Made by a program: the position numbers and the translations under genes. Below the pieces are notes generated by a model. That model was not told where the DNA came from. It searched no databases and was given only the letters and a program-made list of their open reading frames with translations. Below, piece after piece: positions 1 through 11,950 of a stretch of DNA of 38,169 nt. Within the stretch, counting starts at the first letter, position 1; every line of letters begins with the position of its first letter. Origin of the DNA: Byssothecium circinans (lineage: Eukaryota; Ascomycota; Dothideomycetes; Pleosporales; Massarinaceae); NCBI GenBank assembly GCA_010015675.1, contig ML976994.1:622185-660353 (forward strand), in the 5' to 3' direction.

Positions 1-162
1 CTTTATATCTATATTATATATATCTGTATTTAAAATTTTAGCTTAATAGCTCTTATATTTAAATTGTTATTAAGATAATACAGTTTGATTTTCCTTGCCA
101 AGCAAAAGTGGCCGTCTCGGTGGTGGAATACGTTACTAACATTTAAAGTCTTAAGTAACTGC

Positions 163-240
163 AAATGCGTGACTGTTGCAAAGAGTGACTGTAGCAAAGG
201 AGTAACTATAGCGGAGGACTGACCGTGGCGGAAGACTGAC
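163..240. repeat. Degenerate tandem array, about 17-18 bp unit (copy A)
   Basis: Several diverged head-to-tail units resembling GAGTGACTGTAGCAGAG are visible. The same kind of unit fills 21222-21372. It directly precedes the dispersed element at 238-421. No coding potential was seen in it. Confidence 0.55.
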
Positions 241-421
241 AGCAACGCCAGCAGCAGAGCATAACAATTCACCTCTACCCAAACATCTCGTACGTACATT
301 AGAAGTCTGAGCTACAAGCTATCTCCGCCATCAGCCATATTATATAGGAAAAGCAAATCAAACCCATGTAACAATCCCACCCATTAAGTAATTCCCTTTC
401 CACTCCTACTTTTATCTGTAG
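238..421 (+). repeat. Dispersed repeat, copy A
   Basis: About 180 bp that matches 20511-20701 in the same orientation with many substitutions. Shared blocks include a gcaacg..gcagcaga start, ctctcgtacg-like and ccatcagccatat segments, an aaaagcaaat segment and an end at cttttatc(t/c)gtag. The flanking DNA from 1 to 160 is AT-rich. It is probably a relic of a larger mobile element; no ORF or terminal repeats identify the class. Confidence 0.6.
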
Positions 422-882
422 GGATAAGGACATACGACTCGTGTAGGTAGCAAGCATCACAAAGAGGCAAGCGCTATACATATTGTGTCTGTCATTTACT
501 CCGAGGATATCATCTGAAGCCCTGCAACATCCTCCAGCCTATTCTTTTCGAATTCGCAAGTCCTACCAGAGCGCCTCCAATTTACCTCTCTCTGCACCTT
601 GAATGTGGAAACGGGGCTACAAGGACCTCCCGGGTATGCATGCATGTTTGCAGGCCCATGATATTTTAACCCCTCGTAGACGAAAACCAAAGTACAAAAG
701 CAGACTCCTACTGCCAGGAGCCGTGGAAGGGCAGCTGTTGCCGATGCTGCTCACAGACCGTAGACACCCCACCCATCGAATTCGGTCGAAGGTTGCGTGT
801 TGCTGTCTGTATCTGTCGCCTCGATTCCAGATCTATCAAACGGGGTGCGCGTGGCAATGCCCGCAGTTAGGTCTTCGTCAAG
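422..882. other. Gene-free stretch 3' of crm1
   Basis: No supported gene lies here. The short ORFs have no recognisable motifs and no coherent codon bias. The right part is presumably the crm1 3' UTR and terminator region. Confidence 0.5.
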
Positions 883-3800
883 TCACAACTCGTCATCATC
901 CATCTCCGAGGGCTTCAGTAGACCCCCGACCTTCATTGCGCGTGATCGCTCCTCCTCTTTCGCCTTTGTAGCTGCCGCGTCACGTTCTTCGGCGAAGAGC
1001 TCAGCATTGTCACCCGAGAACTCCTTGAGCGAGATGAGGAAATCGCGGAGGATGACCTTGAATCGGTTGAGATCCGAGTTGGTGGCAAAGAGGCCGTCGA
1101 TGAAGGTGGCGATTTGTGCGCTATATTTGTTAGCTTGGCTCGACCGAGCAGTGAATAGAGTACTTACGTTTGGAGGTTGGGGAAGGCCGTCACCAGCAGA
1201 TTGCCGACGAAGTTACGCAGGAATTCGCGGTTGGGGGTGCCTTCTGCGGCCATGTCTGGCGACACGTAAATGGGACCATCCAGCTTGCCCGAGTCCACAA
1301 GCCAGAACATCTTCGCAAGAAGCATAGACTGAGACTTGAATCCAGCCTTGTGATCGCTGTCCGTAACGACGAAGAAGACGTCTTGCAAGATGGTGGTGAA
1401 GAACTGCTGGAAGAACCCATTGCGGGTCTGCGCATCAGTCTCCGCCATGTTGGAGATCAGCTCGAAGCACATTGACAGTCCGGCGCTCTCAACTTCGCGA
1501 TTATCGTGCTTGCTAGCCCACATGCACGAGTCGATCACAAACTTGAACGAGCGAGCATCTAATCGAAGCAGCGCGGGGAAGCATCGAAGGTTGATGGTCC
1601 GTAGGAGTTTGAAGAACTCGACACGATGTTCGGGGTATTCGGAGAAGTCCTTGTTGATCATGTCGAGCGTGCACTCGAAGACACTGTCCATGATGTTGAT
1701 GATCTGGTCTTCCATCATGCCCTGCGTTATAGTCAGTATATGTTTGCCCACAGTGGGTGTCCAACGTACGTGTAGTTTGTTGATGATGCTGGTCATAACG
1801 TTCAGCACTTCTGCTTCGCGAGCATCCGGAACGTTGCTCTTGTAGTCGAGCAGCACCGCCTCCAACAACTTGGGCACGATGTTGTTGTGAATCATCTCCA
1901 GGTCATCCGCCTTCTCAACATACGTATTGATGAGCTTCAGAATCTCCTTCTTGATGGTACGAAGACCCCGAATCCGCGGCATCTTCGTGGCAATATTGCC
2001 TTCGCGCTGGACGGCCTCGTCGATGAGCTGAGAGCTCGCTCGGTACATGGTCAGCATGTCGAAGTAGATGCGACCAATCTGTGGGTAGAAATATGACCCT
2101 ATCGAGCTACACGCCGCGACGTTCGTCTTCATGATGTTGCCTACGACCTTAATCACCTCAGTTTCTTGCAAGCAGGTAGGGTCTTGGTTGGCCTGTGCAA
2201 TGATACGATCCCAAGCTTCGTTGGGTAGTGTCATGAGGTCGTGTATGAGCCGCTCCTGTATGCTCTTTTGGCCCTGTGCGCTGATCATGTAACCGCAAGC
2301 CTCGTAGAAGGTGTGAATCTGTTGGGGCACCAAATCACCAGTGATCTTGCGCAGGTTGCGAACAATTTCATCGATGAACGGCTCAGACTCGCCGGGTTGG
2401 AGTGCAACAAAATGCCGCCGACACTTGTTCGCGATCTTGATGAAGGTATCGCAAGCCATGTCTTGCACACCTTCGTGGGTCTCGTGCATGAACTCGAACA
2501 GCTTGTTGACCACGGTCTTCAAGAACTTCCAGTGGGCCTTGAGGAATCGAGGATACTGGCCGACAATGTACATGATGTTGGAGGCAACGACGGCTTTATT
2601 GTCCTTGCCTCGCTTCATCTCCGTCAGGCCTAGGAGATCCTTGATCACGGTAACGAGGAAGCGCTTCTCAGTCTCCTCGTTCATGGCACCGGAGATCGAA
2701 CCAATAGCCCAGCAGAGAGTATTACAGTTGCTCCAGGACCATTCGGTTCCGTCTACTTGTCGAGCTAGCTTCTCCGACATGATCTGTTCGGTGTCGTTAA
2801 CATCCAGATGGGTGAGGAAGACTAAGCATTCGCGTGTGGACTTGTACAACTGGATCGTGTCGCTCTCTTTGACGAACTCGCGCACAATCTCACCCTCGTC
2901 ATTCTCTACGATAAGGACCTCCTCTGGCCGGACCATCTTCTCGATCATGACTGTACGGAGGTTCGAAAGGATCTCAGCGTACTTGTGCTTTCGAAGCGGA
3001 TAATTTGCTAGTACGGCCGGATCACGGGCGCCGCCGTTCGCTGCAGCAAGGCCCATGTTGAGCAGCGGATTCATGTCGCTTATTGGAAGAGCTTGCATCT
3101 CGTCATAGAGCTCTGATACGAGCTTCGTCCAGTACTCTAAGCAGATCTTGAAGATCTCCCGGTCGTCGATCTGGCTGATGCGAATTAGATAGAAGTGACC
3201 GTGAGTAAGAAAATCCTTGTTCATCAAATTCTCAATGACGTTCAAATGCATGGTGAAGAAGTTAGTGAGGAACAAGGCGAGATTCTGCACAAACTCCTGG
3301 TCTCGGCTGTTACTTCCCGAGTATGTGCTCTTGAGATCCAGCGTCAATGGTATGATCTTGGAGATGACTGTCAGGGTCTCGGTGAACATCTGCACGAGCT
3401 TTTCTTCGTACGCGGCCTCGGTAGGCAGCCCAGCGATCTCGGTCAAGCACTTCAGGGTGATGTTGCGGAAGTCGGGAACGTCGAGGAACCGGCTTCGGAG
3501 GGTCTCGATGAGACTAGTACCGCTCGGGGGTGTCTCGAAGATGTAGCCAATGGGGATCCAATTCAGGAATCGGAGAAGGGTGTCGAGCGTCGCTTTGATT
3601 AGCGACGCTTCGGTGGCGGTGCGGAGGACCTCGGAGCAGAGCTGGTAGATGGACGTGAACTCGTCGCACATGCTCTGCTTGAGCTCGCGTCGCTTCGCCG
3701 ATGTCATCTGGTCTTCCGAATAGTCGAAGACCTCCTCCGACAGCAGACGCAGGATCGCCATGTTGTTCTCGCAGATGGGCAAACTGCTGTGGCACGAGGA

Positions 3801-4421
3801 AATGATCTCGTTGATGAAGGTGGGCCAGTTGTGCGGCCATTCTTGCTTGAGGACGGACACAAGTACGAGGTTGAGCTTGTTGAGCAGGGTGCGGTCGATT
3901 GCGGCGCGGTCTTCGTTGTTCGACAGCTGGATTATGAAGTTGACGATGAAATTGCGGATGCCTGGGAGCTGTTAGTCGAACCCTGTATAGATCGCTACAA
4001 GTCCGCCGCCTACCTTGACATTGCTCGCGAGGCAACACCTTCCATCTCGTCATGATCACATTGTCAAGAACCTGCAGGCCGATGTCTGCTCCATGTTAGC
4101 GCCAGCGCCAGCCACCCTGTCCCGTGGAGAGATGCTCACATTTTGTCTGGGGGTATTGTGCATCTTGAAGGATCTTGTCGACTAGAAGCCATGCGTCGGG
4201 GTTCTCTTTGAACTGCGCGACTGTCAGTTTGTGCTTCGAGGGAGAGCCATGGACGGGATAGCCTACCTGGTTCAGCGTCGCCTGTGCCTGCTTTTGCTGT
4301 AGAGGAAGTCCTGTTAGCCATTTATTCTCGGTATATGCTGTGTGGATGGACCTACGGGTTCGCCGCGACCCTCAAAAAAGGCGCGAACTGTGGCGTCCAA
4401 CTCTTCGATGGATAGAGACAT
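883..4421 (-). CDS. crm1: Exportin-1 (CRM1/XPO1/KapK), nuclear export receptor
   Basis: Karyopherin-beta that binds leucine-rich export signals together with Ran-GTP and carries proteins and some RNPs out through the nuclear pore. Seven coding exons read as 4421-4356, 4296-4267, 4212-4140, 4085-4014, 3961-1770, 1721-1168 and 1120-883, giving about 1074 aa, the usual family length. The start MSLSIEELDATVRAFFEGRG is the conserved exportin-1 N-terminus. Downstream are the importin-beta/Exportin-1-like region, HEAT repeats, the NES-groove block (NIMYIVGQYPRFLKAHW) and the C-terminal tail with a GGLLKPSEMDDDEL-type acidic end. The residue corresponding to the leptomycin-reactive Cys528 of human CRM1 is Thr, about residue 527 (GLTEMKRGKDNK), as in Aspergillus nidulans KapK. 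The 1722-1769 intron is 48 nt, a multiple of three without stops; removing it restores the family sequence (INKLH joined to GMMEDQ). Identification is secure; exact splice sites are predicted. Confidence 0.96.
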
Positions 4422-6088
4422 TGTAGGCTGCTGCGCGAGGGGACAAGCCTCCAGACAGCTTCGAATGCGGTGTACTCTCTCTGTATGTATCCGGTCACGT
4501 ACGACGCGTGCGCCTAAAGATTACGTGTGGAGGGGGGGAGGGCGCGGTGGTGGAAGTGAGGCCCGGATGCCTTGACGAGATGCAAAGACGATAGCGGGGC
4601 ACGCGACGGCGGCAAGGTAGCGGTGCGGGCGATGAGGAAGAAGGGCCGTTTGGGTGAGGTCAAGCTTTGAGGTGAGGATATCAAGGTAGAAGCCTTGTGT
4701 CTGCTTCAGTTGCAGGCCCTAGCGCTTTGTAAGTCGGGGGTTGACGGCGCAGAGAGAAAGACTGAATCGCGATGTCGACCGAGCCCATTGACTGATTGAC
4801 GCTAGCGGTAATTCACGCTAGTACCGTTTGGGCCACTACAGAGCCTCTCCCGCCCCGTGACGTTGGAATCACTACAGAGATCCCCGGGTATGTCTCACTA
4901 CTGCTTGCACTCTTTTAGACATTGCCTACAACTGCAAACGATTTGACTTTACTTTACTATTCCTGCAACATTGCAAACAGCAGCGTTCCCGTCGGTAAAC
5001 CGCCCCTATAAGGTACGCCATCTATGGAAGTTTACTTCAAACGTCAACGAACACACTATCAAACGATATGTCCTGGTCCGAATGCTCGTATGCTCCAAGC
5101 GAGTCTAATTATTCGAAAGCTGACGCACTCGAGAGAATCAATCGAGTACTCTTGGTACCGCTTGGCAAGCCTTCAACAAGTCAAAGCACACTAGCATTGT
5201 TCCCATAGTAGTATTTGGATTAAGAGGATGAAAAGGACTACTTACCTTGTAGGAGCCAGGATGAAGTTCTGCTCCAGGCGAGTAGCGGGTTGGGGACCAG
5301 CCGCTGTCATCGAGCTCCCGCATCTCCCTCGGGCACCTTGCATCCCAATATCGTGGTGGCTTCGCCACTATTGTTACCCTCACTGTCCCGGGCTGGTGGT
5401 AGGCACGTTGAACTCTCTTTCGCTATAAAGCGCGATCAAACCATGCGTATCAACAGTGTCGGCAATATGGGTGGGTGTAACTCGTGAGAGCGCGCAAAGT
5501 TACGCTTTATTACATCTGCTACCACAGCAGTGGAGCGTTAGGGTAGGGCGCGGTTACGACAACGTATAGACACAAAAGAAAAATAAGCTAGCCAAACAAG
5601 ACTCTATGGTATGTAGAAAAAGTAAGTAGGAATCCAGCCCCTAGGTATTTGATTATCGGAATGACTTGGGAATATTTGTAGAATTCTACTACGGATGCTT
5701 ACAATATTATTTTAAAAGTAATTGTATGCATCGAAGGTAGCATTGTAGATTTGGAGTTAAGCATGTAAAGTCTGTTGATATCTATACTGAGAATATGTAA
5801 ATACAGCCTAGGAAGGGTAGTAAAAGCTTTAACGAGGGTTGGTGATAAAAGACTCGTAACCTGCTCAAGGAGGTAACCGATTTCAATCTGTATACCTACA
5901 TACACTAGGCATGCCATGTGCGCGCCCAAGGCCGTGTTCCTCGTGCCCTAGAGACCATACCGATGCAAACCAACCATCGTTATGCCGAAATCGACTATAC
6001 ATGAAGTGAAGTACCTAAACGCCTCCCGTGTTCCCCTTACTCCAAAAGCACAAAGTTAAGAATCAGCCGTGTCGCAAGCCAGACCCGG
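4422..6088. other. Intergenic region between crm1 and igo1
   Basis: It holds the crm1 promoter and 5' UTR next to 4421 and the igo1 3' side. The part from about 5560 to 5930 is AT-rich with no coding signal. A short minus-strand reading frame (5138-5383) ends a codon-biased stretch at a GTAAGT donor-like site; it is discussed as a finding, not called as a gene. Nothing else was recognised. Confidence 0.5.
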
Positions 6089-6626
6089 CTATGCCTTGTT
6101 CTCCTCTTTCGGCTCCTCGTTCTCGAGTTCCTCAGCCGACGTTTCGCGGTTGAGGCTCGTCTCGCGGTGGAGGAAGGTGTGCTCTTTCACGGGGCTGCCG
6201 CTGAGACCCTTATCGTGACCGTTCTGCTGTTGACCGTTCTGCGTGGGCGGGGCAATATGAGGAATCTTCTCCGGTACGGGGTGCTCGCGGCCGATGGAGG
6301 TGACGCCGATGTCAGAAGCCTTGCCGGCCTTGGAGAGGGCGTAGTCGCCGCTGTCGAAGTACTTGCGCTCCTGCGGGGTCGGCGTTAGCGAGAGCAAATC
6401 AAAGAAGCGGAATTGGGAAGCGCACCTTCAGCTTGTTTTGCAGCAGGTCCTTCTTGTTCGGCAGCTTTCCGTAGAGACGGAAGAGCTTCGCCTCCTCGGG
6501 GGACATCTTCTGTAATTTTGTTAGAATTGATGTTACTTGGGGGGCTGCGGAATGGCCCCTATATGTGCAAGGGAGCCAACAACGACGTACGCTGATGTCC
6601 ACCTTGTTCGCCTGGTGCGGATTCAT
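6089..6626 (-). CDS. igo1: Endosulfine family protein (Igo1/ENSA/ARPP19), PP2A-B55 inhibitor
   Basis: Small phosphoprotein that, once phosphorylated by Greatwall/Rim15 kinase, inhibits PP2A-B55 and so controls quiescence entry and mitotic timing. Three exons: 6626-6591, 6509-6426 and 6370-6089 (introns 81 and 55 nt), giving about 133 aa. The hallmark is intact: KMSPEEAKLFRLYGKLPNKK followed across the second intron by RKYFDSGDYALSKAGK, with the target Ser at about residue 47 in FDSGDY. The C-terminal half is hydrophilic and low complexity (Q, N, E, K), as expected for an unstructured tail. The ATG at 6626 is chosen because it joins MNPHQANKVDIS in frame to the conserved exon. The terminal acidic stretch EELENEEPKEENKA is typical of disordered tails. 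Assignment is very secure from the FDSGDY block; the 5' exon is less so. Confidence 0.92.
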
Positions 6627-7940
6627 GGCTGCGGGCAGATGTGGTGCAGTGGGGGAGGAATGCGAATGACGTTGGGTAACAGTTGTAGTTGTGGTTGTGG
6701 GGCTCGAAATGGGCGGGCGCTGTTGTGTTTATTCTTTGTCTGTTGGTAGAAAAAGAAATCAGGGTCGGAGCTCGTTAAGGAGCTTTCGACGTCGTTGGTC
6801 CGCGTTGACAAGCTGAGCAGGGGACAAGGACAGGGTGAGTGATGGGGGCACCGGCGCGGCGACTTGGTGCGATTGGGCGGCGACGTGGAAATGTTTGGGC
6901 GAGTGTTGTTGCCTGGCAGCAAAGAACGGCCCGCGGACTGTGACTCTTAGTATTCCACGGTTGGGCGTTGGCCGCTGTGAAGACGGGGAGCAGTCGGGCG
7001 CGATCCGAGCCTGGGACCCCTCCTGCTGCGATAAGATGGGTCGGTGCTGCGGCGTGCTAGACAGTGGACACGAGACGACGGCGAGTTGAGGGGGAGGGAA
7101 CGGAGTAAGAAGGGAATTCAATGGGGCAAAGAAGGGTGCTTTGGGTGCTCGAGATGCTCGAGATGCGGTTGGAGTGAAGTTATATGGGGGAGCTCTGAGA
7201 GGAGGGAAGGAGGGGTAATGCAGCAAATATGTAGCAGAGTGCAGCGGTGGGCCAACGGCTGCACCTCGCACCTCTCTCCTCTCTCCTCTCACGCTCTATG
7301 GCTCGTTTGTAAAGAATTAGAATCCTCTCAGCCACGCAGGGTTGCACAGGCTGGCTGCCGCGAAACATAGGCTCAAGTCGGCGCCGGCCATGCTTGAGCT
7401 CGTTTCGTGGGTTCGATTGCCATGGTCTAACTATGCATGGACTCCCACAACGTCACGCGTCCTCGTCATTGGGGGTGTGGGACCTTGATCGCCAGGGCCG
7501 CTCATCTCTCATCACATTGATCGTTGCGGCCTTTTCGAGCCTTGCTATGCTCTCTCTCTTAACACGGTGCTTTCACGGCAGGAGGCAGTTTGGTCACTCG
7601 ACTTGAATAATAAAGAGTACCAAACTCACGCCAGTCAAGACTTCTTGGTAGGTGGTAGACAACGACTCCGTCTGTCAAGATTGGCTCCGTTTGACCTGGG
7701 CAAGCACACGCCGGAGCAGCCTATCGCTGCGGTGAACACTAAAAGGTTACGCCGGGGAGACAGCAGAACAGCCGGCAGTAACGCCTGCGCGTCCAACTGT
7801 CCAAGCCGCCTGCGAAAGAATGGTGAAAGCTCGTTAAGTGACGGCTGCTCGTCTCATTGGCCAATTGACTTTGAAGCGTGCAGCTGACTCTTCCACACCA
7901 AGAAAGGCACCCGCAGCATTCCACACGCATCCCAACCCCC
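6627..7940. other. Divergent promoter region between igo1 and sfm1
   Basis: About 1.3 kb separating divergent genes. It contains purine-rich and pyrimidine-rich stretches (for example repeated ctctcct units near 7265-7295) and several long overlapping ORFs on both strands that look like composition artefacts. No tRNA or other gene is supported. Confidence 0.5.
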
Positions 7941-8804
7941 ATGGCCAACATCAATCCGCCGTCGGGCAAGACCTTTGTGGTCGAACATCTGGATCCTGAG
8001 CTCGAAGCGTGGTCATCGCTGGAGTATGCCACCATTGCCTCCGAATCTCATGCGTCGGGCGCTCAATTTTTGCTTTCGTCCGTCCCCACCTCGCTCAAAC
8101 TACCAGCAAACCTACAGCAAGCCCAGGGACTGAATGTCGAGACGAGAGGTATCGAGGAAATCTACGCCGCCAAGAAAGACAGAGTATGCCTGCTCGACCC
8201 CGCAGCTTCCAAAGACCTGAGCCCGGAGGACGGTGAAACGTTCGATATCTTCCTGTTCGGCGGCATTCTTGGTGTGTAGTCTCTCGCTAGTGATATGCTT
8301 CAGATAGATGACTGACTCTGCTATAGGAGATGATCCGCCTAGAGGTGCGTGCTACTGTGTGGGAGGTACGACCCTGTCACGGGTCGGCTGACATGTTGCC
8401 CTGCAGATCGAACTGCTGAACTGCGCAAGAAGGGTTATCAAGGACGGCGGTTGGGGCCCGTACAGATGACGACCGATACTGCCGTGCGCGTTACTCGTAT
8501 GGTCGTCCAGGATCGAGGTGTGTGACGAACTGTGTGATTGGTGAAGGCGGCATGCAAGATGCTGACGGTGTGCAGTGCCTGTCGATAAGATCCCTTACGT
8601 CGACCATCCCGAGTTGAAGATCAACAAAAACGAGAGTACCGAGATGCCGTTTCGCTATGTAGTCGGCAAAGACGGATGCCCCATCATGCCAGAGGTAAGA
8701 GCCCAAAGTCATTTGATTGCAGATGTACTCACTAGTCTGTCTAACAGGGCATGGTCGACTTGATTATCAAAGACACGGAAAAGGGACTCGATGGATTGTT
8801 GTGA
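7941..8804 (+). CDS. sfm1: SPOUT-fold protein arginine methyltransferase Sfm1-like (DUF431)
   Basis: The yeast orthologue uses S-adenosylmethionine to methylate an arginine of ribosomal protein Rps3 (uS3) in the cytoplasm. Five exons: 7941-8271, 8327-8344, 8407-8517, 8576-8694 and 8748-8804, giving about 211 aa, the size of yeast Sfm1. Conserved blocks appear in order: VVEHLDPELEAWSSLEY near the N-terminus, RVCLLDP, FGGILGDDPPRDRT (spanning three exons), RRLGPVQMTTDTAVR and EMPFRYVVGKDGCPIMPEGM. The second and third of these form the SPOUT knot/SAM pocket. Exon 2 is only 18 nt and codes DDPPR in the middle of the pocket motif. The ATG at 7941 is preferred to 7878 because the family starts close to the VEH strand. 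Neighbours give no functional context. High confidence. Confidence 0.92.
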
Positions 8805-9914
8805 AATGTATAATCCCCTACTTCCACAGCTACAGTCGCGATTGGAAATGAGTATTGCCATGAGAAGGGTTTGCGCCCTACGCCACTGTGGCACGCAGTC
8901 TTCTACACAATCGTGAAAGAATGCCCGTTTGGGTAGGTTCCATGGTAGCGCTGCTTTTGGCCAACAGTTCCCATGTGCGATGAAAGATGAGGCAGCTCGG
9001 GGTCTTGAATATCACCCAGCGGAATAAGCTGCGGTGCCAGCTGAGCACGACGTCGTCTTGTCGCCAGATATACCGTGACCTGGGTGTGCTGGACAAGTCC
9101 TCTGGCAGATGCGGTAGATTCTTGAGCCCGAGACTAGGATAAGTGTTCGAGACCAAAATAATAATGGACTACCGGTATACTCTCCCCACGGTTCGTGCTA
9201 GCAGTATACTGGTGTCTGTGATGGACGGTTGATCCTCCCAAGGTTCTGCTAGACGGGGGCGACTCGCAACTTACATTACCATACCATATAGTAAGAGTTC
9301 TCCAGATCGGCGGCAAGTATCTCTTGCTGCCTGAGGATTTAGGTTGATACAGGTGTGAAGCACGCAGTGACGCATCGAGGTGCGAGGGAGTGTCCAGGCG
9401 CAGGAGGTCGACTTGAGACGCGGTTGTTAGCCCATCCGAAATCAGATGGTGGCGTTTGATTGGCTGCCGCCGCTGACTACACACCCCGAGGACTGCCGCT
9501 GGACATGAACTGTGGTCGTTTGGCCCGGTCAAGGATTCTGGAAGCCTACTCCACCTTCTCTCCGCTATTCTCTTCTTCAAGTACTTTTAGTCCCTTCTTA
9601 TACCTTGAAGGCATCTTGCTCGTATTCAGGTATTCCCTTTCCCACTGTGCGCACTCCGCAGTCTCGGCCCTTGTCGCTCGGCGCACCCCTGCGCCTCGTC
9701 GTAAGCTCCACCTGGTCCCTTTCTTCCCGACGTCGACGTCGACAGCCTACAAAGTCTCCAACGCGACCCATCTCCCAGTGCCTACGAACTCGTGTGGACG
9801 GGCGCTCTCGCTTCGACATACACATCCCTCGCGCGCTTTGTACTTACCCCCGAGTCCCATGAGATAGCGACAGCATCCCGATCCTCCCCCGGCTTTCCTG
9901 CGCCTCCACGCATT
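8805..9914. other. Intergenic region between sfm1 and kex1
   Basis: No gene supported. The last 350 bp before kex1 are pyrimidine-rich (ctctcttctt, cccttc, ctcctccccc), typical of a fungal promoter and 5' UTR. A 148-codon minus-strand ORF at 9134-9580 has no recognisable motif and was not accepted. Confidence 0.5.
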
Positions 9915-11950
9915 ATGCTTTTCACATCAGCACCGTCCCGATGGCGGATTGCAGTGCTGGGCGGCTTGCTGGCATCGCTATCATGGCTGCCAGGTTGCGC
10001 CGCCGCAGACAAGACGCAGGCCGACTACTTCATTCATGAGCTCCCAGGAGCGCCACAACCGTTGCTGAAGATGCATGCCGGGTTAGGAACACGTCTACGA
10101 TTGTGATGAGTGAGCACTAACATGAAACAGCCATATCGAAGTGGATGCAGAACACAACGGGAACCTGTTCTTCTGGCACTATCAGAATCGCCACATCGCG
10201 AACAGGCAACGGACCGTCATTTGGCTCAACGGAGGGCCTGGCTGCAGCAGTATGGACGGCGCGTTGATGGAGATCGGCCCATACAGAGTGCGGGAAGGCG
10301 GCAACCTAGAATACAACAACGGCTCCTGGGACGAGTTCGCGAATCTGCTCTTCGTGGATCAGCCGGTCGGGACCGGCTTCAGCTACGTGAATACCGACAG
10401 CTACATCAGCGAGCTCGATCAAATGGCGGCACACTTTATGATTTTTCTAGAAAAGTTCTTCGACCTGTTTCCCGAGTACGAACACGATGATGTAAGTGCG
10501 ATTACGCAAATCAATACCTTGAGATACTGACATGTTCCAGATCTATATCGCGGGAGAGTCGTACGCCGGTCAGCACATTCCATACATCTCTCGCGCCATC
10601 CTCAAGCGTAACCAAGACAAGAACGCTGCTCACCGACCGTGGGCTTTGAAGGGAGTCCTCATCGGAAATGGTTGGATCTCACCCGTCGACCAATACCTTG
10701 CCTACCTCCCTTATGCGTACAAAATGGGACTTGTTCAGGGTGGAACTGAAAAGGCGAGACGGATCGAAGCTCTACAGACAAAATGCGTCGAGCTGTTGAA
10801 TCAGGGCAACAATCTGAGGGTCGATACGCCGGCTTGTGAGTCCATCATGCTTGCAATCCTGGAAGAGACCAAGAACACGAAAGCGGAGGAGAACAAACAG
10901 TGTATCAACATGTATGACATTCGCCTTCGAGACGACAGCTCTTGCGGAATGAACTGGCCTCCGGATCTTGCCGCAGTCACTCCTTATTTGCATCGCCAAG
11001 ATGTCGTTGCTGCACTTCACATCAATCCCGACAAGAAGACTGGATGGCAGGAATGCAATGGAGCTGTTTCTTCTCGCTTTCGTGCCAGGAATAGCATGCC
11101 TACCGTCGAATTTCTCCCCGAACTTCTCTCCCAGATCGAGGTGGTGTTGTTTTCTGGCGACCAAGATTTGATCTGTAACCATCTCGGAACCGAGGCGATG
11201 ATTGATCGGATAAGCTGGAACGGGGGCAAGGGGTTTGAACTGTCTCCGGGCGTTTGGGCTCCTCGCCGGGATTGGACATTCGAAGGGGAACCGGCGGGTA
11301 CCTACCAGCAGGCGAGGAACCTCACCTACGTCGTGTTCTACAACTCAAGCCACATGGTGCCATTCGACTACCCGAGACGGACGCGCGATATGCTCGACCG
11401 ATTTATGGGGGTTGATATCAGCGCTATTGGCGGCGATCCCTCTGACAGCCGACTTGATGGCGAGAAGGGCCCGCTCGTGAGTGTTGGGGCCCACCCCAAC
11501 TCCACCAAAGCGGAGCAGGACAAGACGAAAGAAATGAAGGAAGCTGAATGGAAAGCTTACTATCGTTCAGGAGAAGTCGCACTTGTCGTTGTTATCCTAA
11601 TTGCCAGCTTGTGGGGATTCCTAGTTTGGCGCGACCGCCGCCGCCGGTCCGGTTACAATGGGGTCGAAGGAGGAGAAGGCCGCGAGTCGCTCATTATGGG
11701 TATGGGACTCGACAACTTCCGCAGACGAAACGAGCGCAGTGATCTCGAGGCGGCCGATTTCGATGAGCGGGAGCTCGATGAGTTTGATGACGATGCGAAG
11801 AAGCCCTCGAATGGGCGGGCAGATGGTGAGAAGGAGAGGGCACCGCAGAATGACAGCACCTTCAGTCTAGGAGGTGTAAGCAGTGACGGCGAGGGTAGCG
11901 GCAGCGAAAGGGACAGAAGAATGGCCGCAAGGGAGAAGTCGTTGCATTGA
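9915..11950 (+). CDS. kex1: Kex1-type serine carboxypeptidase, late-Golgi, membrane-anchored
   Basis: Serine carboxypeptidase of the S10 family that trims C-terminal Lys/Arg from peptides after Kex2 cleavage in the trans-Golgi. Three exons: 9915-10081, 10131-10491 and 10541-11950 (49-nt introns), about 645 aa. A signal peptide (about residues 13-31, ending GCAAA) is followed by the S10 domain with [13 protein letters not shown] (oxyanion region), catalytic Ser in [12 protein letters not shown] (about residue 183), the Asp motif SGDQDLICN (about 383-385) and His in [13 protein letters not shown] (about 447). A transmembrane segment lies at about 522-539 ([18 protein letters not shown]), then a basic stop-transfer RDRRRR and an acidic cytosolic tail ([12 protein letters not shown]) typical of Golgi retention. 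The TM plus acidic tail separates Kex1 from vacuolar carboxypeptidase Y. Active-site residues are all present. Confidence 0.95.

Noticed and set aside
2450..2460. Cys in the DMACDTF block of exportin-1 as the leptomycin target
   Set aside because: Counting along the conserved KRGKDNK...FEFMHE block shows that human Cys528 aligns to the earlier GLT position, not to this later Cys.
2241..3602. Several plus-strand ORFs of 109-220 codons opposite crm1
   Set aside because: Antisense shadows of the exportin coding sequence.
6759..7292. 177-codon minus-strand ORF upstream of igo1
   Set aside because: Ser/Pro-rich translation of a purine/pyrimidine-skewed promoter region; no motif.
7405..7425. B-box-like gggttcgattgcc suggesting a tRNA gene
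   Set aside because: No matching T-stem, acceptor stem or A-box at the right distance.
9134..9580. 148-codon minus-strand ORF before kex1
   Set aside because: No recognisable domain, signal peptide or codon bias; overlaps the kex1 upstream region.
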